Source: Massilia eburnea (GTDB taxonomy: Bacteria > Pseudomonadota > Gammaproteobacteria > Burkholderiales > Burkholderiaceae_D). From it: a stretch of DNA of 64,000 bases. Each line of letters starts with the position of its first letter. Position 1 is the first letter of the stretch. Under the pieces are notes generated by a model. That model worked only from the letters and a program-made list of their open reading frames with translations, ran no database searches and was not told where the DNA came from. The stretch covers positions 124,001 to 188,000 of the forward strand of contig NZ_WNKX01000001.1 of assembly GCF_009720745.1 (NCBI RefSeq), in the 5' to 3' direction. A program made the position numbers and the translations under genes. Shown here piece by piece: positions 53,430 to 62,112 of this stretch.

Positions 53430-56342
53430 TTAGAACTTGTACTCCACCGAGAAGCGATACACGCGGCCCAGCATATCTGCCAGCGAGGTCACGTACCCGC
53501 CGCTGTAGGTGCTGTTGGAAGTCAGCGGCGGCCATTCCTGCGTCAGGTTGTTGACGCCGAAACTGATGGTCATGTTCTTGATGCCGGTGTAGTTCACGTT
53601 CACGTTGTACTGCTTATAGGCCTCTACCTCGGTCAGTGTCGAACCCGCACGCGGAGTGATGTCGGTCACGCCCGAGTTATAACGCTGCGACAGGGTCGTC
53701 GCCCACTTGTCGTAAGTCCATGTGACCGATGCCGTATGCTTCCAGCGCGGGTTAATCTGCGGCATGCCTGCCAGGCCGGAGTTCGGACCCGCGCCGCCAT
53801 AGCGGCCATCGTTGGTGATGATGCCCACGTTGCTCAGCCAAGGGCCGTCCTTTTCGGACTGGAACTCGTACTTGTCCATATACGTGCCATCCAGTTTCGC
53901 GTCAAAAGTACCGAAGCTGGTTTTCGGGAAGCGGTAGCTGGCCGAGAGGTCCAGGCCGCGCACGCGGGTCTGGCCGCGGTTTGCCTGGCTCGCCACGATA
54001 TGGTCGATGGTGCCGTCCGCATTGCGCACGAAGTTCACGCTGTACTTGGCAGGGTTCTGCTGGATCTCGGCGATGGTCACGGCGCCCAGCACGTCCTTCA
54101 GTTTCAAGCCCCAGTAGTCGACCGTGATCGACAGGTCTTTCATCGGCTCCAGCGCGAAGCCGAAGGAGAAGCCACGCGATTTTTCCGGTTTCAGGAAATC
54201 GTTGTTAGGGGACTTGGTCCAGTAGTTGGTGGCGACATTACATACCTGGTCATATGTATAGCCCTGCTTCGGCGTGCCGGTGCCGGGCACCAGAGGCTGC
54301 GAGCTGGGGCACAGGACCGGATCGTCCATCACCTGGTTGCGCACTTCCGGCGTCGGGTTCTGGATGTCGATGATCGACGGTGCGCGGAAGCCAGTGTTGA
54401 CATTGCCGCGCAAAACCAGCTGCTTGAACGGCTGCCAGCGGGCGGCCAGTTTCGGATTGACCGTGGTCTGTCGCAGGTCATTGTAGCGGTCTGCACGCAC
54501 CGCGCCATTCAGCAGGAAGGATTCCGTGATCGGCGCATCCGCCTCCATCAGCAGCGACGCGATCGTGCGGTGCAGGTTCTTGGCCACCCCTTGCGGGGTT
54601 TCGCCGACCAGGTCAGTCTGCACCACGTTGCCGGCTGCGTCGATGTTATAGCTGCCGTCGGCCTTCTTCAGCACGTAGTCCAGCGGTGCGTTGAAGGTTT
54701 GTGCACCGTCGCGGCGCACTTCGCCAGCCAGCGCCAGTGTCAGTGGCCCCCCCTTCAAGTCCCACACGCCCTTGGTAAGCGTCACGTCCACGCTGCGGTT
54801 GAAGGCTTTGTTCAGGCGATAGGTGTAGTCATTCGCCTGGATGCTGTTCAAATACGCCAGGCCGGCTGCGTCCTGCAGGCCAAACGGGTTGAGGGTCCCG
54901 TTGTTGAACCCTTCCTGCGCCTTGGTGTACAGGATGTAGCCGCCGCCGGCGCGGGTATCGCGCCTGGATTCGCCAATGTTCACGCCCGCGCGGTAGTCCC
55001 AGCCCAGCACTTCGCCTTCGGCCGTGAGCACAATGCGGTCGTTGGTCTGTTCGTCGTTACGGTATGCCGGGCCTAGTTCAGCGGGGCCCCACTGGAAGTA
55101 GATGGTCCGGTTGTTCATTTTCAGGTCGCTGACCGTGCCCGGCGTCTTGGCCGGGTCGATGAACATGGCCGGCGAATTGCTGCCGGTATTGCTGCCAACC
55201 ACCTGCACCAGCGGGGTAATGCCGTTGCCCGGGTAATATTTGCTGGTGGACGGCAGCGAATAGGTGGTGAACGGGTTGCTACTGCCCGGCACCTGCATGC
55301 CGCGGTACTTCTTCACGGTGAATTCGGAATGCAGGATATCCAGGTCCAGCTTATGGCCGCCCGGCAGGTTCAGGCTCGCGCGGCCGCTGATGTTGGTGAT
55401 TTCGCTGCCGTCGGTGACGGCGTTCCAGTACAGCGGATTGCGCGCGCAGCCCGGTGCGTAGACCGGCGTCGCGGCGGTGCTGTTGTTGCCCAGGGTCGGC
55501 GTGGAATACGGCGACAGGCAACCGGTGGCGAAGGTCGGGTTGTAATTGGAGTTGGCGTTGCGGGCAAAGCCGAAGTTCGCGCTTGGCGATGGATTGCGTG
55601 CGTCCGGCGTGATGCCCAGGCCCAGGGTGCGCAGGATGGCGGGATCGTGCTGGTCCGGACGGTCGGACTGGAACAGCGCATCCTTGGTCTGGTAGTCGAA
55701 GGCCATGTAGGCGTTCCAGCCATCGCGCGACAGGTTGCCGGCGCCCAGGATCATGCCCCAGCTCTTGGTGTCCGCACCGCCTTTTTGTGTCGGCGCATAT
55801 TCGAACTTCACGTCCGCACCTTCGAAACCGCGCTTGGTCCAGAAGTTCTGCACGCCGCCGATGGCGTCCGCGCCGTAGATCGAGGCAGCGCCGCCATTCA
55901 GGGTTTCCACCCGGTCCAGCGCCATGCGAGGAATCACGTTGACCGAGACATACTGGTCCTGCAGCGGCTCGTTCGCCAGGCGGCGGCCATTCAGCAGGGT
56001 CAGGGTGCGCATCGGACCCAGGCCGCGCAGGTTGATCATCGGGCCGGCCGCGCCGCTATTGGTGCCGAGCGACAGCGATTGCGGCATCTCCAGCACCAGG
56101 TCCTTCAATTCAGTATTACCGCGTGCCTGCAATTCGCTGGACTTGATGGTGACCAGCGGGGTGGCGCCCTCATTGGCAACGCGCCGGATCAGGGAACCGG
56201 TCACCACGACCGATGCCATTTGCTCTTCCGCCGGCGGCGCCGCAGTTTGTGCCGCCGCCTGGTTAGCCATCTGCAGAACGGCCGTGGCGACAGCAGTTGC
56301 CAGCACGGCGCGTTTGGTTTGAGGGCCTGGAACTTGATTCAT
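53430..56342 (-). CDS. TonB-dependent receptor, likely for pectin oligosaccharides
   Basis: 970 residues. Signal peptide about 1-31 (cut after AAAQ), a TonB-box-like stretch (MASVVVTGSLI), a plug domain (GNTELKDLVLEMPQ; LRGLGPMRTLTLLNGRRL; GGAASIYGADAIGG) and a large barrel ending in RFSVEYKF. The size and the TGSLI/RLPAN-like plug style match receptors of sugar-use loci. It is the first gene of the pectin operon; the next gene starts one base after its stop. Together with the outer enzymes it would import oligogalacturonides into the periplasm. Confidence 0.92.
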   Translation of the reverse strand: MNQVPGPQTKRAVLATAVATAVLQMANQAAAQTAAPPAEEQMASVVVTGSLIRRVANEGATPLVTIKSSELQARGNTELKDLVLEMPQSLSLGTNSGAAGPMINLRGLGPMRTLTLLNGRRLANEPLQDQYVSVNVIPRMALDRVETLNGGAASIYGADAIGGVQNFWTKRGFEGADVKFEYAPTQKGGADTKSWGMILGAGNLSRDGWNAYMAFDYQTKDALFQSDRPDQHDPAILRTLGLGITPDARNPSPSANFGFARNANSNYNPTFATGCLSPYSTPTLGNNSTAATPVYAPGCARNPLYWNAVTDGSEITNISGRASLNLPGGHKLDLDILHSEFTVKKYRGMQVPGSSNPFTTYSLPSTSKYYPGNGITPLVQVVGSNTGSNSPAMFIDPAKTPGTVSDLKMNNRTIYFQWGPAELGPAYRNDEQTNDRIVLTAEGEVLGWDYRAGVNIGESRRDTRAGGGYILYTKAQEGFNNGTLNPFGLQDAAGLAYLNSIQANDYTYRLNKAFNRSVDVTLTKGVWDLKGGPLTLALAGEVRRDGAQTFNAPLDYVLKKADGSYNIDAAGNVVQTDLVGETPQGVAKNLHRTIASLLMEADAPITESFLLNGAVRADRYNDLRQTTVNPKLAARWQPFKQLVLRGNVNTGFRAPSIIDIQNPTPEVRNQVMDDPVLCPSSQPLVPGTGTPKQGYTYDQVCNVATNYWTKSPNNDFLKPEKSRGFSFGFALEPMKDLSITVDYWGLKLKDVLGAVTIAEIQQNPAKYSVNFVRNADGTIDHIVASQANRGQTRVRGLDLSASYRFPKTSFGTFDAKLDGTYMDKYEFQSEKDGPWLSNVGIITNDGRYGGAGPNSGLAGMPQINPRWKHTASVTWTYDKWATTLSQRYNSGVTDITPRAGSTLTEVEAYKQYNVNVNYTGIKNMTISFGVNNLTQEWPPLTSNSTYSGGYVTSLADMLGRVYRFSVEYKF

Positions 56343-56391
56343 GAGTCTCCTCCATGTTTGCGATCAAATTGGTTTGATCTATTTTCGATTT

Positions 56392-56500
56392 TGGTATAAC
56401 CAGAGACTAAAGTGGTTAGGCCAATTTCACAAGCAAAAATTGAAGAAATGTGCAAAAAAGCCACTTTTGGCCAGTCCAGATTGTTGTTTTGGCCTGACCA
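56392..56500. promoter_or_regulatory. Four TGG-N5-CCA operator-like sites
   Basis: Four copies lie in the 176-base divergent region: TGGTATAACCA (56392-56402), TGGTTAGGCCA (56413-56423), TGGCCAGTCCA (56468-56478) and TGGCCTGACCA (56490-56500). The second and fourth are embedded in a longer inverted repeat that matches at 16 of 17 bases. The first fits the GntR/FadR-type consensus TNGTNNNACNA. They probably bind a hexuronate- or pectin-responsive regulator encoded elsewhere, controlling both the receptor operon and the divergent GH28 gene. Confidence 0.6.
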
Positions 56501-56518
56501 CTTTAATATTGAGCGCAT

Positions 56519-58399
56519 ATGAAACCCGACCGGAGACCTGTTTTGAAAGCACCACGACTACAACGCCGCCGCCTGCTGCAAGCCGGCGCAGCCGCCCTCC
56601 TCACCCGGCCATGGCTGCCGGTGCTGGCCGCCGGCCGCGCCGGGACGAACAACAGCGATGCATGGCGCCGCGCCGACGCTATCGTGGCGGCGCTGAAAGC
56701 GCCCGTCCGCTTCCGCAAGGAAGACTTCGTCGTAACGCACTTCGGCGCGCAGCCTTGCCGCACAAAACAGGTCAAAGCCTGGGTCACCCACGACGACCAG
56801 GAGCTGGTGCCCACCCAGGCCGACGATGCCCACGATTGCTACGCGAACTTCAAGGCCGCCATCGAGGCCTGCGCAGCCGCAGGCGGCGGCCGCGTCGTCA
56901 TCCCCAAGGGTTACTGGTACTGCGCCGGGCCGCTGGTGCTGCGCTCCAATGTCCACGTGCATTTGCAGGCCGGCGCCCACATCCTGTTCTCGCAATACCC
57001 GGAGCATTACGCGCAGCACGGCGAATTCGATTGCGCTGCGAACGGCAAGCTCACGCTCTCGCGCTGGCAAAGCAACGATTGCCTGAACTACTCGCCGATG
57101 GTGTACGCACGGGACGCCAGCAATTTCGCGCTGACCGGCGAAGACTGGAGCTCGACACTGGATGGCCAGGGCGGCGTCGCCTTCAACGAAGCCGGCGAAT
57201 GCTGGTGGTCATGGAAAGGCCGCAATCGCACCAAGAACGCCGTCTCGCAGAATACCGCGCCCGGCTACAAGGAAGGCCAGCCGACACAGGTCTCGCCCAA
57301 CCCGCTCAACAAACCGCTGGCGGAAATGGCGCCTGCATTGGATGCGGCGCAGCGCAAGCTGATCGAAGGCGAGGACGACAAATGGCGCGGCGACGAACGC
57401 TACCTCCCTGCCCTGTCCGAAGCCGGCGTACCGGCCGAGCAGCGCGTCTTTGGCCGGGGCCATTACCTGCGCCCGCCGATGATCCACTTCATCAACTGCA
57501 GCAACGTGCTGCTTCAGGGCTACCATGTGCGGAACACGCCGTTCTGGCAGCACCATCCGGTCAACTGCCGCAACCTCGTGATCCGCCAGGTCCACGCCGA
57601 AAGCCGCGGACCTAACAGTGACGGCTTCGACCCCGAGGCCTGCGACCGCGTGCTCGTCGAGGACTGCGTATTCGATTCCGGCGACGACTGCATCGCCATC
57701 AAGGCCGGCAAGAACCGTGACACCCAGTACGGGCCGGCGCGCAATATCGTGATCCAGCGCTGCACCATGCAAAGCGGCCACGGGGCCGTGACGCTGGGCT
57801 CCGAAATGTCCGGCGGCATCGAGCATGTCTACGCGCGCGACCTCGTGTTTGAGAATGCGCACTGGCAGACCGACCCACTGAATATTGCGATCCGCCTCAA
57901 GACGAATATGAACCGCGGCGGCTACCTGCGCCATTTCTACGTGAAGAACATCAAGGTTCCCAACGGCGTCCAGCTTAGCGCCTCACACTATGCGCTGTTG
58001 CCAGGTTCGCCGATCGACACCAAAGGCCTGTCGACGGCGGCCGGCGCCGTGATTTCTTTCGATTGCGATTACCAGCCCGGTGCCGACAGCGTCCGCCTGC
58101 GGCCGCCGGAAGTCTCCGACGTCCACATCGAAAACGTCAGCGTCGGCAATGTGGCCAAGGGCGGCGTTAGCGGATCGTGCTACCAGGCCATCGCCATCCT
58201 CGGTCCCGTGGTCAGCGACTACAACGGCCCGCCGCCCGCGCCGCCGGTGCTGCCGGTACGGCGCGTCACGATCCGCAACTGCGATTTCGGCATTCCAGTC
58301 AACGCTGCCCAGCCAATCTGGCTGTACAACGTGGCCGACCTCACGCTCGACAACGTACGTATCGGCGGCAAGCGACTCGATACGGTACTGCACGCTTGA
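56519..58399 (+). CDS. GH28 polygalacturonase, Tat-exported (second copy)
   Basis: 626 residues. A Tat signal (QRRRLLQAGAAALL) precedes the beta-helix, with GPNSDGFDPEA, FDSGDDCIAIKAG, SGHGAVTLGSEM and IRLKTN, all the GH28 catalytic residues. It shares the long N-terminal region (SNVHVHLQAGAHILFSQYPE) with the operon copy and is its paralogue. Divergent from the TonB receptor and controlled from the same region. The slightly different loops may give it a different chain-length preference. Confidence 0.94.
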   Translation: MKPDRRPVLKAPRLQRRRLLQAGAAALLTRPWLPVLAAGRAGTNNSDAWRRADAIVAALKAPVRFRKEDFVVTHFGAQPCRTKQVKAWVTHDDQELVPTQADDAHDCYANFKAAIEACAAAGGGRVVIPKGYWYCAGPLVLRSNVHVHLQAGAHILFSQYPEHYAQHGEFDCAANGKLTLSRWQSNDCLNYSPMVYARDASNFALTGEDWSSTLDGQGGVAFNEAGECWWSWKGRNRTKNAVSQNTAPGYKEGQPTQVSPNPLNKPLAEMAPALDAAQRKLIEGEDDKWRGDERYLPALSEAGVPAEQRVFGRGHYLRPPMIHFINCSNVLLQGYHVRNTPFWQHHPVNCRNLVIRQVHAESRGPNSDGFDPEACDRVLVEDCVFDSGDDCIAIKAGKNRDTQYGPARNIVIQRCTMQSGHGAVTLGSEMSGGIEHVYARDLVFENAHWQTDPLNIAIRLKTNMNRGGYLRHFYVKNIKVPNGVQLSASHYALLPGSPIDTKGLSTAAGAVISFDCDYQPGADSVRLRPPEVSDVHIENVSVGNVAKGGVSGSCYQAIAILGPVVSDYNGPPPAPPVLPVRRVTIRNCDFGIPVNAAQPIWLYNVADLTLDNVRIGGKRLDTVLHA

Positions 58400-58452
58400 C
58401 CGGAGGGCCAAGCGGGCGCAAAGTAGATCAGCTTGTTAAAATGGAGGGACCG

Positions 58453-58683
58453 ATGAATGAACTCGTCCCTGCCGACACGGAGGCAGAAAGCACCGTTTCC
58501 GTTGATGGCTTCACATACACAGTACGAGTAGTGAGCGATGGCGGCGGCTACCGGGCGCACCTGACCTGGCAGCACCAGCTCAGCGAACAGACGACTCCAC
58601 GGTTTTCCAACGCGCGTGCCGCCATGATCGAAGGCCATTCGCTGGCTGAAGAGCGCATCCTCGCCTGGCGCAGTGCCGCGTGA
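58453..58683 (+). CDS. Small conserved hypothetical protein
   Basis: 76 residues; GGAGG six bases ahead of the ATG at 58453 decides the start. A soluble small sheet protein (STVSVDGFTYTVRVVSDGGG; RAAMIEGHSLAEERILAWRS). No family recognised. It follows the GH28 gene by 53 bases but shows nothing to link it to pectin use. Confidence 0.6.
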   Translation: MNELVPADTEAESTVSVDGFTYTVRVVSDGGGYRAHLTWQHQLSEQTTPRFSNARAAMIEGHSLAEERILAWRSAA

Positions 58684-58686
58684 GAC

Positions 58687-59331
58687 TCAGGGCGCGCGGT
58701 CAAGCGCCTTGCGGCCCGGCATCAGGTCGTGCGGATGACGCCAGCCCGGCATGTCGCTGATGCGCTCTTTCCAGACCGCGATGTGCGGGAATTCGGCCAT
58801 GTCGATGCCGGTTTCCTCCGGCAGGTAGACGTAGCCCGCCAGCGACAGGTCGGCAATGGTCAGGCGCTCGCCGACCAGGAACGCGGCGCCTGCCAGGTGT
58901 TTATCGACGATGCGGTAGGCGCCCAGCACACGCTCGCGCAGGAATTGGGTCACCGGCGTTTCGCCCGACTTCTGCAGGCCGACCATGAAGCGCAGGGTCG
59001 CGTAATAGCTGGTGAATTTGTGGTTGTCGAACAGGATCCAGCGCCAGATATCGCGCTTTTCCTGCGCATCGCGTGCGCCGAACTTGCCGGTCTGCTCGGC
59101 CAGGTAATCAAGGATCACGCCGGACTGGCTGATTTTCAGGCCTGCATGCTCCAGCACCGGAATCTCCCCCATTTCATTGAGGTTGTCGCGCCAGGCATCG
59201 CCACGGGTTTCGCCGCCGAAATAATCCACCACCACCGGCTCCCAATCCGCGTTCGCCAGTGCCAGGAACAGCGCAACCTTGTATGCGTTGCCCGAAGCCG
59301 CCATGCAGTGCAATCTGAATTCCGCCATCAT
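58687..59331 (-). CDS. Glutathione S-transferase
   Basis: 214 residues from the ATG at 59331 that overlaps the nuclease stop (ATGA), with AAAGGAAC upstream. A thioredoxin-like N-domain (about 1-80: FRLHCMAASGNAYKVALFLA, then GEIPVLEHAGLKISQSGVIL) is followed by an all-helical C-domain (TIADLSLAGYVYLPEETGID). GSTs conjugate or isomerise electrophiles with glutathione. It closes a zwf-nuclease-gst operon; NADPH from zwf keeps glutathione reduced, which may be why they sit together (inference). Confidence 0.9.
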   Translation of the reverse strand: MMAEFRLHCMAASGNAYKVALFLALANADWEPVVVDYFGGETRGDAWRDNLNEMGEIPVLEHAGLKISQSGVILDYLAEQTGKFGARDAQEKRDIWRWILFDNHKFTSYYATLRFMVGLQKSGETPVTQFLRERVLGAYRIVDKHLAGAAFLVGERLTIADLSLAGYVYLPEETGIDMAEFPHIAVWKERISDMPGWRHPHDLMPGRKALDRAP

Positions 59332-59792
59332 GTTCCTTTCGTTTGGCCCCGCCGCTCCTTCCGGAACAGCCAGGGCTCCATTGGTTCCGGGTCGGACCAC
59401 AGGCCAACCCTGGAAGATCGTGCCGCCGTCTCGAGTGCCGGTAACGACGGATCGTGGTTGTATTGGGGGTAGACCCAAGCCATTCCCCTGCGCACTTGCG
59501 CCACATTGGCGTTGACGCCGCCGCAGTGGACAACCGCCACGGTGCGCCCATAGCGGTCCTTCTTTCCCGAATCAAGCGTCGCCTCCCGGCCGAAGCACAG
59601 GTCGGACAGCGACTGCTTGGAACGCGCACCGAAAGGCTGCTTCTTCTCCGGCGCATCAATATTGGCCAGCCGGACCTTCACAGGATGGCCACTGCTCAAC
59701 ACCGTCAACGTGTCGCCATCCGAGATGCCAATAACGGTTGCCGCATTCGATTGCGTGCAAACCAGCGCGAACATCAGCGCGAGTCTTTTCAT
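59328..59792 (-). CDS. Thermonuclease-like (SNase) protein, secreted
   Basis: 154 residues from the ATG at 59792, preceded by GGAGCGG. Signal peptide about 1-17 (cut after SNA). The nuclease OB-fold motifs are IGISDGDTLTVL, VRLANIDAPEKKQPFGARSK, SGKKDRYGRTVAVV and NVAQVRRGMAWVYPQY, with the usual Asp, Arg, Glu and Arg residues. It degrades nucleic acids outside the cytoplasm, perhaps for phosphate or DNA in the surroundings. Second gene of the zwf operon. Confidence 0.92.
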   Translation of the reverse strand: MKRLALMFALVCTQSNAATVIGISDGDTLTVLSSGHPVKVRLANIDAPEKKQPFGARSKQSLSDLCFGREATLDSGKKDRYGRTVAVVHCGGVNANVAQVRRGMAWVYPQYNHDPSLPALETAARSSRVGLWSDPEPMEPWLFRKERRGQTKGT

Positions 59793-59824
59793 AGGGTTCC
59801 GCTCCAAAAATCAGGAGCGGCATA

Positions 59825-61288
59825 TTACTCTACCCAGCTGAATCCGTCCCGTGCCAACAGTGCGAACGACTCGGACGGCCCCCACGTACCGGCCGCGTAA
59901 GGATATGGCTTTTCCGCCAGCGTGCCCCAGCCGTTGATAATCGGCTCGGCCCATTCCCATGCCGCTTCCAGTTCGTCGCGGCGCATGAAGTGGGTCAGGC
60001 GGCCGCGCACCACGTCGATCAGCAGGCGCTCGTAAGCCTCGGCCCGGCGCTGCGAGAAGGCGGACTGCAGGTCCAGGTTCAGCGCAACTTGCTGCATCTG
60101 CATGCCGCTGCCAGGCTGTTTGGCCATGATCTGCAGCTTGATCGCCTCCTCCGGCTGCAGTTCGATCACGAGTCGGTTGGCGACGCCGGCCGGATTTTCC
60201 GGGAACAGCGGGAATGGCGGGTTGGCGAATTCAATCACGATCTTGGAAGAACGGCGCTGCATGCGCTTGCCGGTGCGCAGATAGAACGGAACCTTGGACC
60301 AGCGCCAGGTATCGACGTAAGTGCGCAGAGCCACGAAGGTCTCGGTGCTGCTATCGGCCGGCACATTGCGCTCTTCCAGGTAACCAGGCACTTCCTGGTT
60401 GCCGCTCACGCCGCGAATGTACTGGCCGCGCACCGTGTCGCGCGCGATATTGGCGAGACTGAAGCGGCGCAGCGAGCGCAGGACTTTCAGCTTTTCGTCG
60501 CGCACCGCGTCTGGAGCCAGCGAAGCCGGCGGCTCCATGGCGACGATGCACAGCAACTGCAACAGGTGGTTCTGCACCATGTCGCGCATGGCGCCGGCGC
60601 TGTCGTAAAAGCCGGCGCGGCTGCCGACACCCAGTTCTTCGGCCACCGTGATCTGCACGCTGGTGATGTTCGGCGCACGCCACAGCGGTTCCAGGATCGA
60701 ATTACCAAAGCGCAGCACCATCAGGTTTTGCACCGTCTCCTTGCCAAGGTAATGGTCGATACGGTAAATCTGCGATTCGGCAAAATGCTTGCCGACCGCT
60801 TCGTTGATCTCTACTGCCGACGCCAGGTCGCGGCCCAGCGGCTTTTCCAGCACCACGCGGGCGTTGCCATCGACCAGGCCGGCGCCGGCCAGCTTGTCGC
60901 AAATGGTGGTGAACAGCGACGGCGCGGTAGACAGGTAGAACACGCGTTCAGCGCCAGGGCGCGAAACCCTGGCCAGGGCGGCAAGGCTGTCCTGCTGCAC
61001 GTCGACACGCACGTATTCCAGCAGCTGCAGGAAGCTGCGCCAGGCATCTTCGGCAAAATTGGCGCCGGCGATGAACGACCGCGAATGCTCCTCGACGAAG
61101 GCCAGGTAGGCGTTGCGATCGAATTCCTGGCGGCCGGTAGAGATAATGCGCGTGCTTGGAGGCAGGTTGCCATGCAGGTGGGCCATATACAGCGCTGGCA
61201 GCAGCTTGCGCATGGCGAGATCACCCATCCCGCCAAAGATGATCATGTCGAGGGGAAGGCTGTTTTCGGTTTGTGGCGTAGCGGTCAT
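59825..61288 (-). CDS. zwf: Glucose-6-phosphate 1-dehydrogenase
   Basis: 487 residues from the ATG at 61288 (MTATPQTENS). The NADP-binding loop is IFGGMGDLAMRKLLPALY (Gly-x-x-Gly-Asp-Leu) and the active site is RIDHYLGKETVQNLMVLRF. It oxidises glucose-6-phosphate to 6-phosphogluconolactone, feeding the pentose phosphate or Entner-Doudoroff pathway with NADPH. No pgl or edd follows, unlike many zwf operons; a secreted nuclease and a GST follow instead. An in-frame Met at 61327 adds a poor N-terminus. Confidence 0.95.
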   Translation of the reverse strand: MTATPQTENSLPLDMIIFGGMGDLAMRKLLPALYMAHLHGNLPPSTRIISTGRQEFDRNAYLAFVEEHSRSFIAGANFAEDAWRSFLQLLEYVRVDVQQDSLAALARVSRPGAERVFYLSTAPSLFTTICDKLAGAGLVDGNARVVLEKPLGRDLASAVEINEAVGKHFAESQIYRIDHYLGKETVQNLMVLRFGNSILEPLWRAPNITSVQITVAEELGVGSRAGFYDSAGAMRDMVQNHLLQLLCIVAMEPPASLAPDAVRDEKLKVLRSLRRFSLANIARDTVRGQYIRGVSGNQEVPGYLEERNVPADSSTETFVALRTYVDTWRWSKVPFYLRTGKRMQRRSSKIVIEFANPPFPLFPENPAGVANRLVIELQPEEAIKLQIMAKQPGSGMQMQQVALNLDLQSAFSQRRAEAYERLLIDVVRGRLTHFMRRDELEAAWEWAEPIINGWGTLAEKPYPYAAGTWGPSESFALLARDGFSWVE

Positions 61289-61419
61289 GTGAAAGCTCGG
61301 GCAAGTGGGAACGCTAATAATACCCAAAGTCTAACGAGGCCGCAGGACAAGGCCTTTCCCGCAGCGGGACGGCCAGTGCTGCGCTCAGCTTTTCCGATTG
61401 GGCCCGTCGGCAAATGACT

Positions 61420-61461
61420 TAATATGACGATTGACATATTACGTATCCGGGTCTAGTCTGA
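61420..61461 (+). promoter_or_regulatory. Promoter and inverted-repeat operator of the TetR gene
   Basis: An imperfect 22-base palindrome, TAATATGAC-GATT-GACATATTA (61420-61441), covers a perfect TTGACA (61431-61436), with a weak TAGTCT -10 17 bases on. The AATATGAC half is repeated at 62079-62086 before the metallo-beta-lactamase gene, so the TetR product may bind both. Confidence 0.5.
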
Positions 61462-61468
61462 AAGGACC

Positions 61469-62056
61469 ATGAGCCGCACACCAGACAGCAAAAGCGAAGC
61501 AACCCGCCAGCGCATCCTGAATGCAGCTTCCGCCCGCCTGCGCACACACGGCATTGAACAGACCGGCCTGCGCGAGCTGATGGAGCAGGCTGGCCTGACG
61601 CGCGGTGGCTTTTACTTCCATTTCCCCAACAAGGATGCCCTTGTCACCGAAGCCATCACCCAGGCGGCGGGCGAAACGGCGGACGCTTATGTCAGCCTTG
61701 CAGACGAGGCGCCAGCAGGCCGGCAGCTGCAAGCGCTGATCGAGTACTACCTGAGCCCTGCCCACCGCGACCATCCAGCTACCGGCTGCCTGGTCGCGTC
61801 ACTGGCAAGCGAAACCGGCCGCGCCGGCAAGAAGCAGCGCACCGCCTTTTCCTCCGCCATTGGAGTCACGCTTCAGCGCATCGCTCCACTACTGCCGGGC
61901 GAGAGCCCCGGACAACGCACGCTCAACGCTGGCCTTTTACTGTCATCCATGTCCGGCGTCTTGAACGTAGCGCGCGCCCTGCCTGACGCCCGCCAGAGCG
62001 AGGCCCTGCTCGCCGCCGCCCGCGAGTTCTACATCCGCAGTTTTTGCGGCGAATAA
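61469..62056 (+). CDS. TetR-family repressor
   Basis: 195 residues. The helix-turn-helix (about 12-58) reads EATRQRILNAASARLRTHGI, then LRELMEQAGLTRGGFYFHFP, the AcrR/NemR-like pattern. The C-terminal TetR domain has GCLVASLASETGRAGKKQRT and ends at FYIRSFCGE. It is preceded by the operator at 61420 and followed, 56 bases on, by the metallo-beta-lactamase gene that it probably controls. Confidence 0.9.
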   Translation: MSRTPDSKSEATRQRILNAASARLRTHGIEQTGLRELMEQAGLTRGGFYFHFPNKDALVTEAITQAAGETADAYVSLADEAPAGRQLQALIEYYLSPAHRDHPATGCLVASLASETGRAGKKQRTAFSSAIGVTLQRIAPLLPGESPGQRTLNAGLLLSSMSGVLNVARALPDARQSEALLAAAREFYIRSFCGE

Positions 62057-62112
62057 GCCGTCCCTTTGTTTGATCAAGAATATGACAACCGTCCTATTAA
62101 TGGAGGTCTATC

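Noticed and set aside
53307-55076. 589-residue plus-strand open frame
   Set aside because: It is antisense to the large TonB-dependent receptor.
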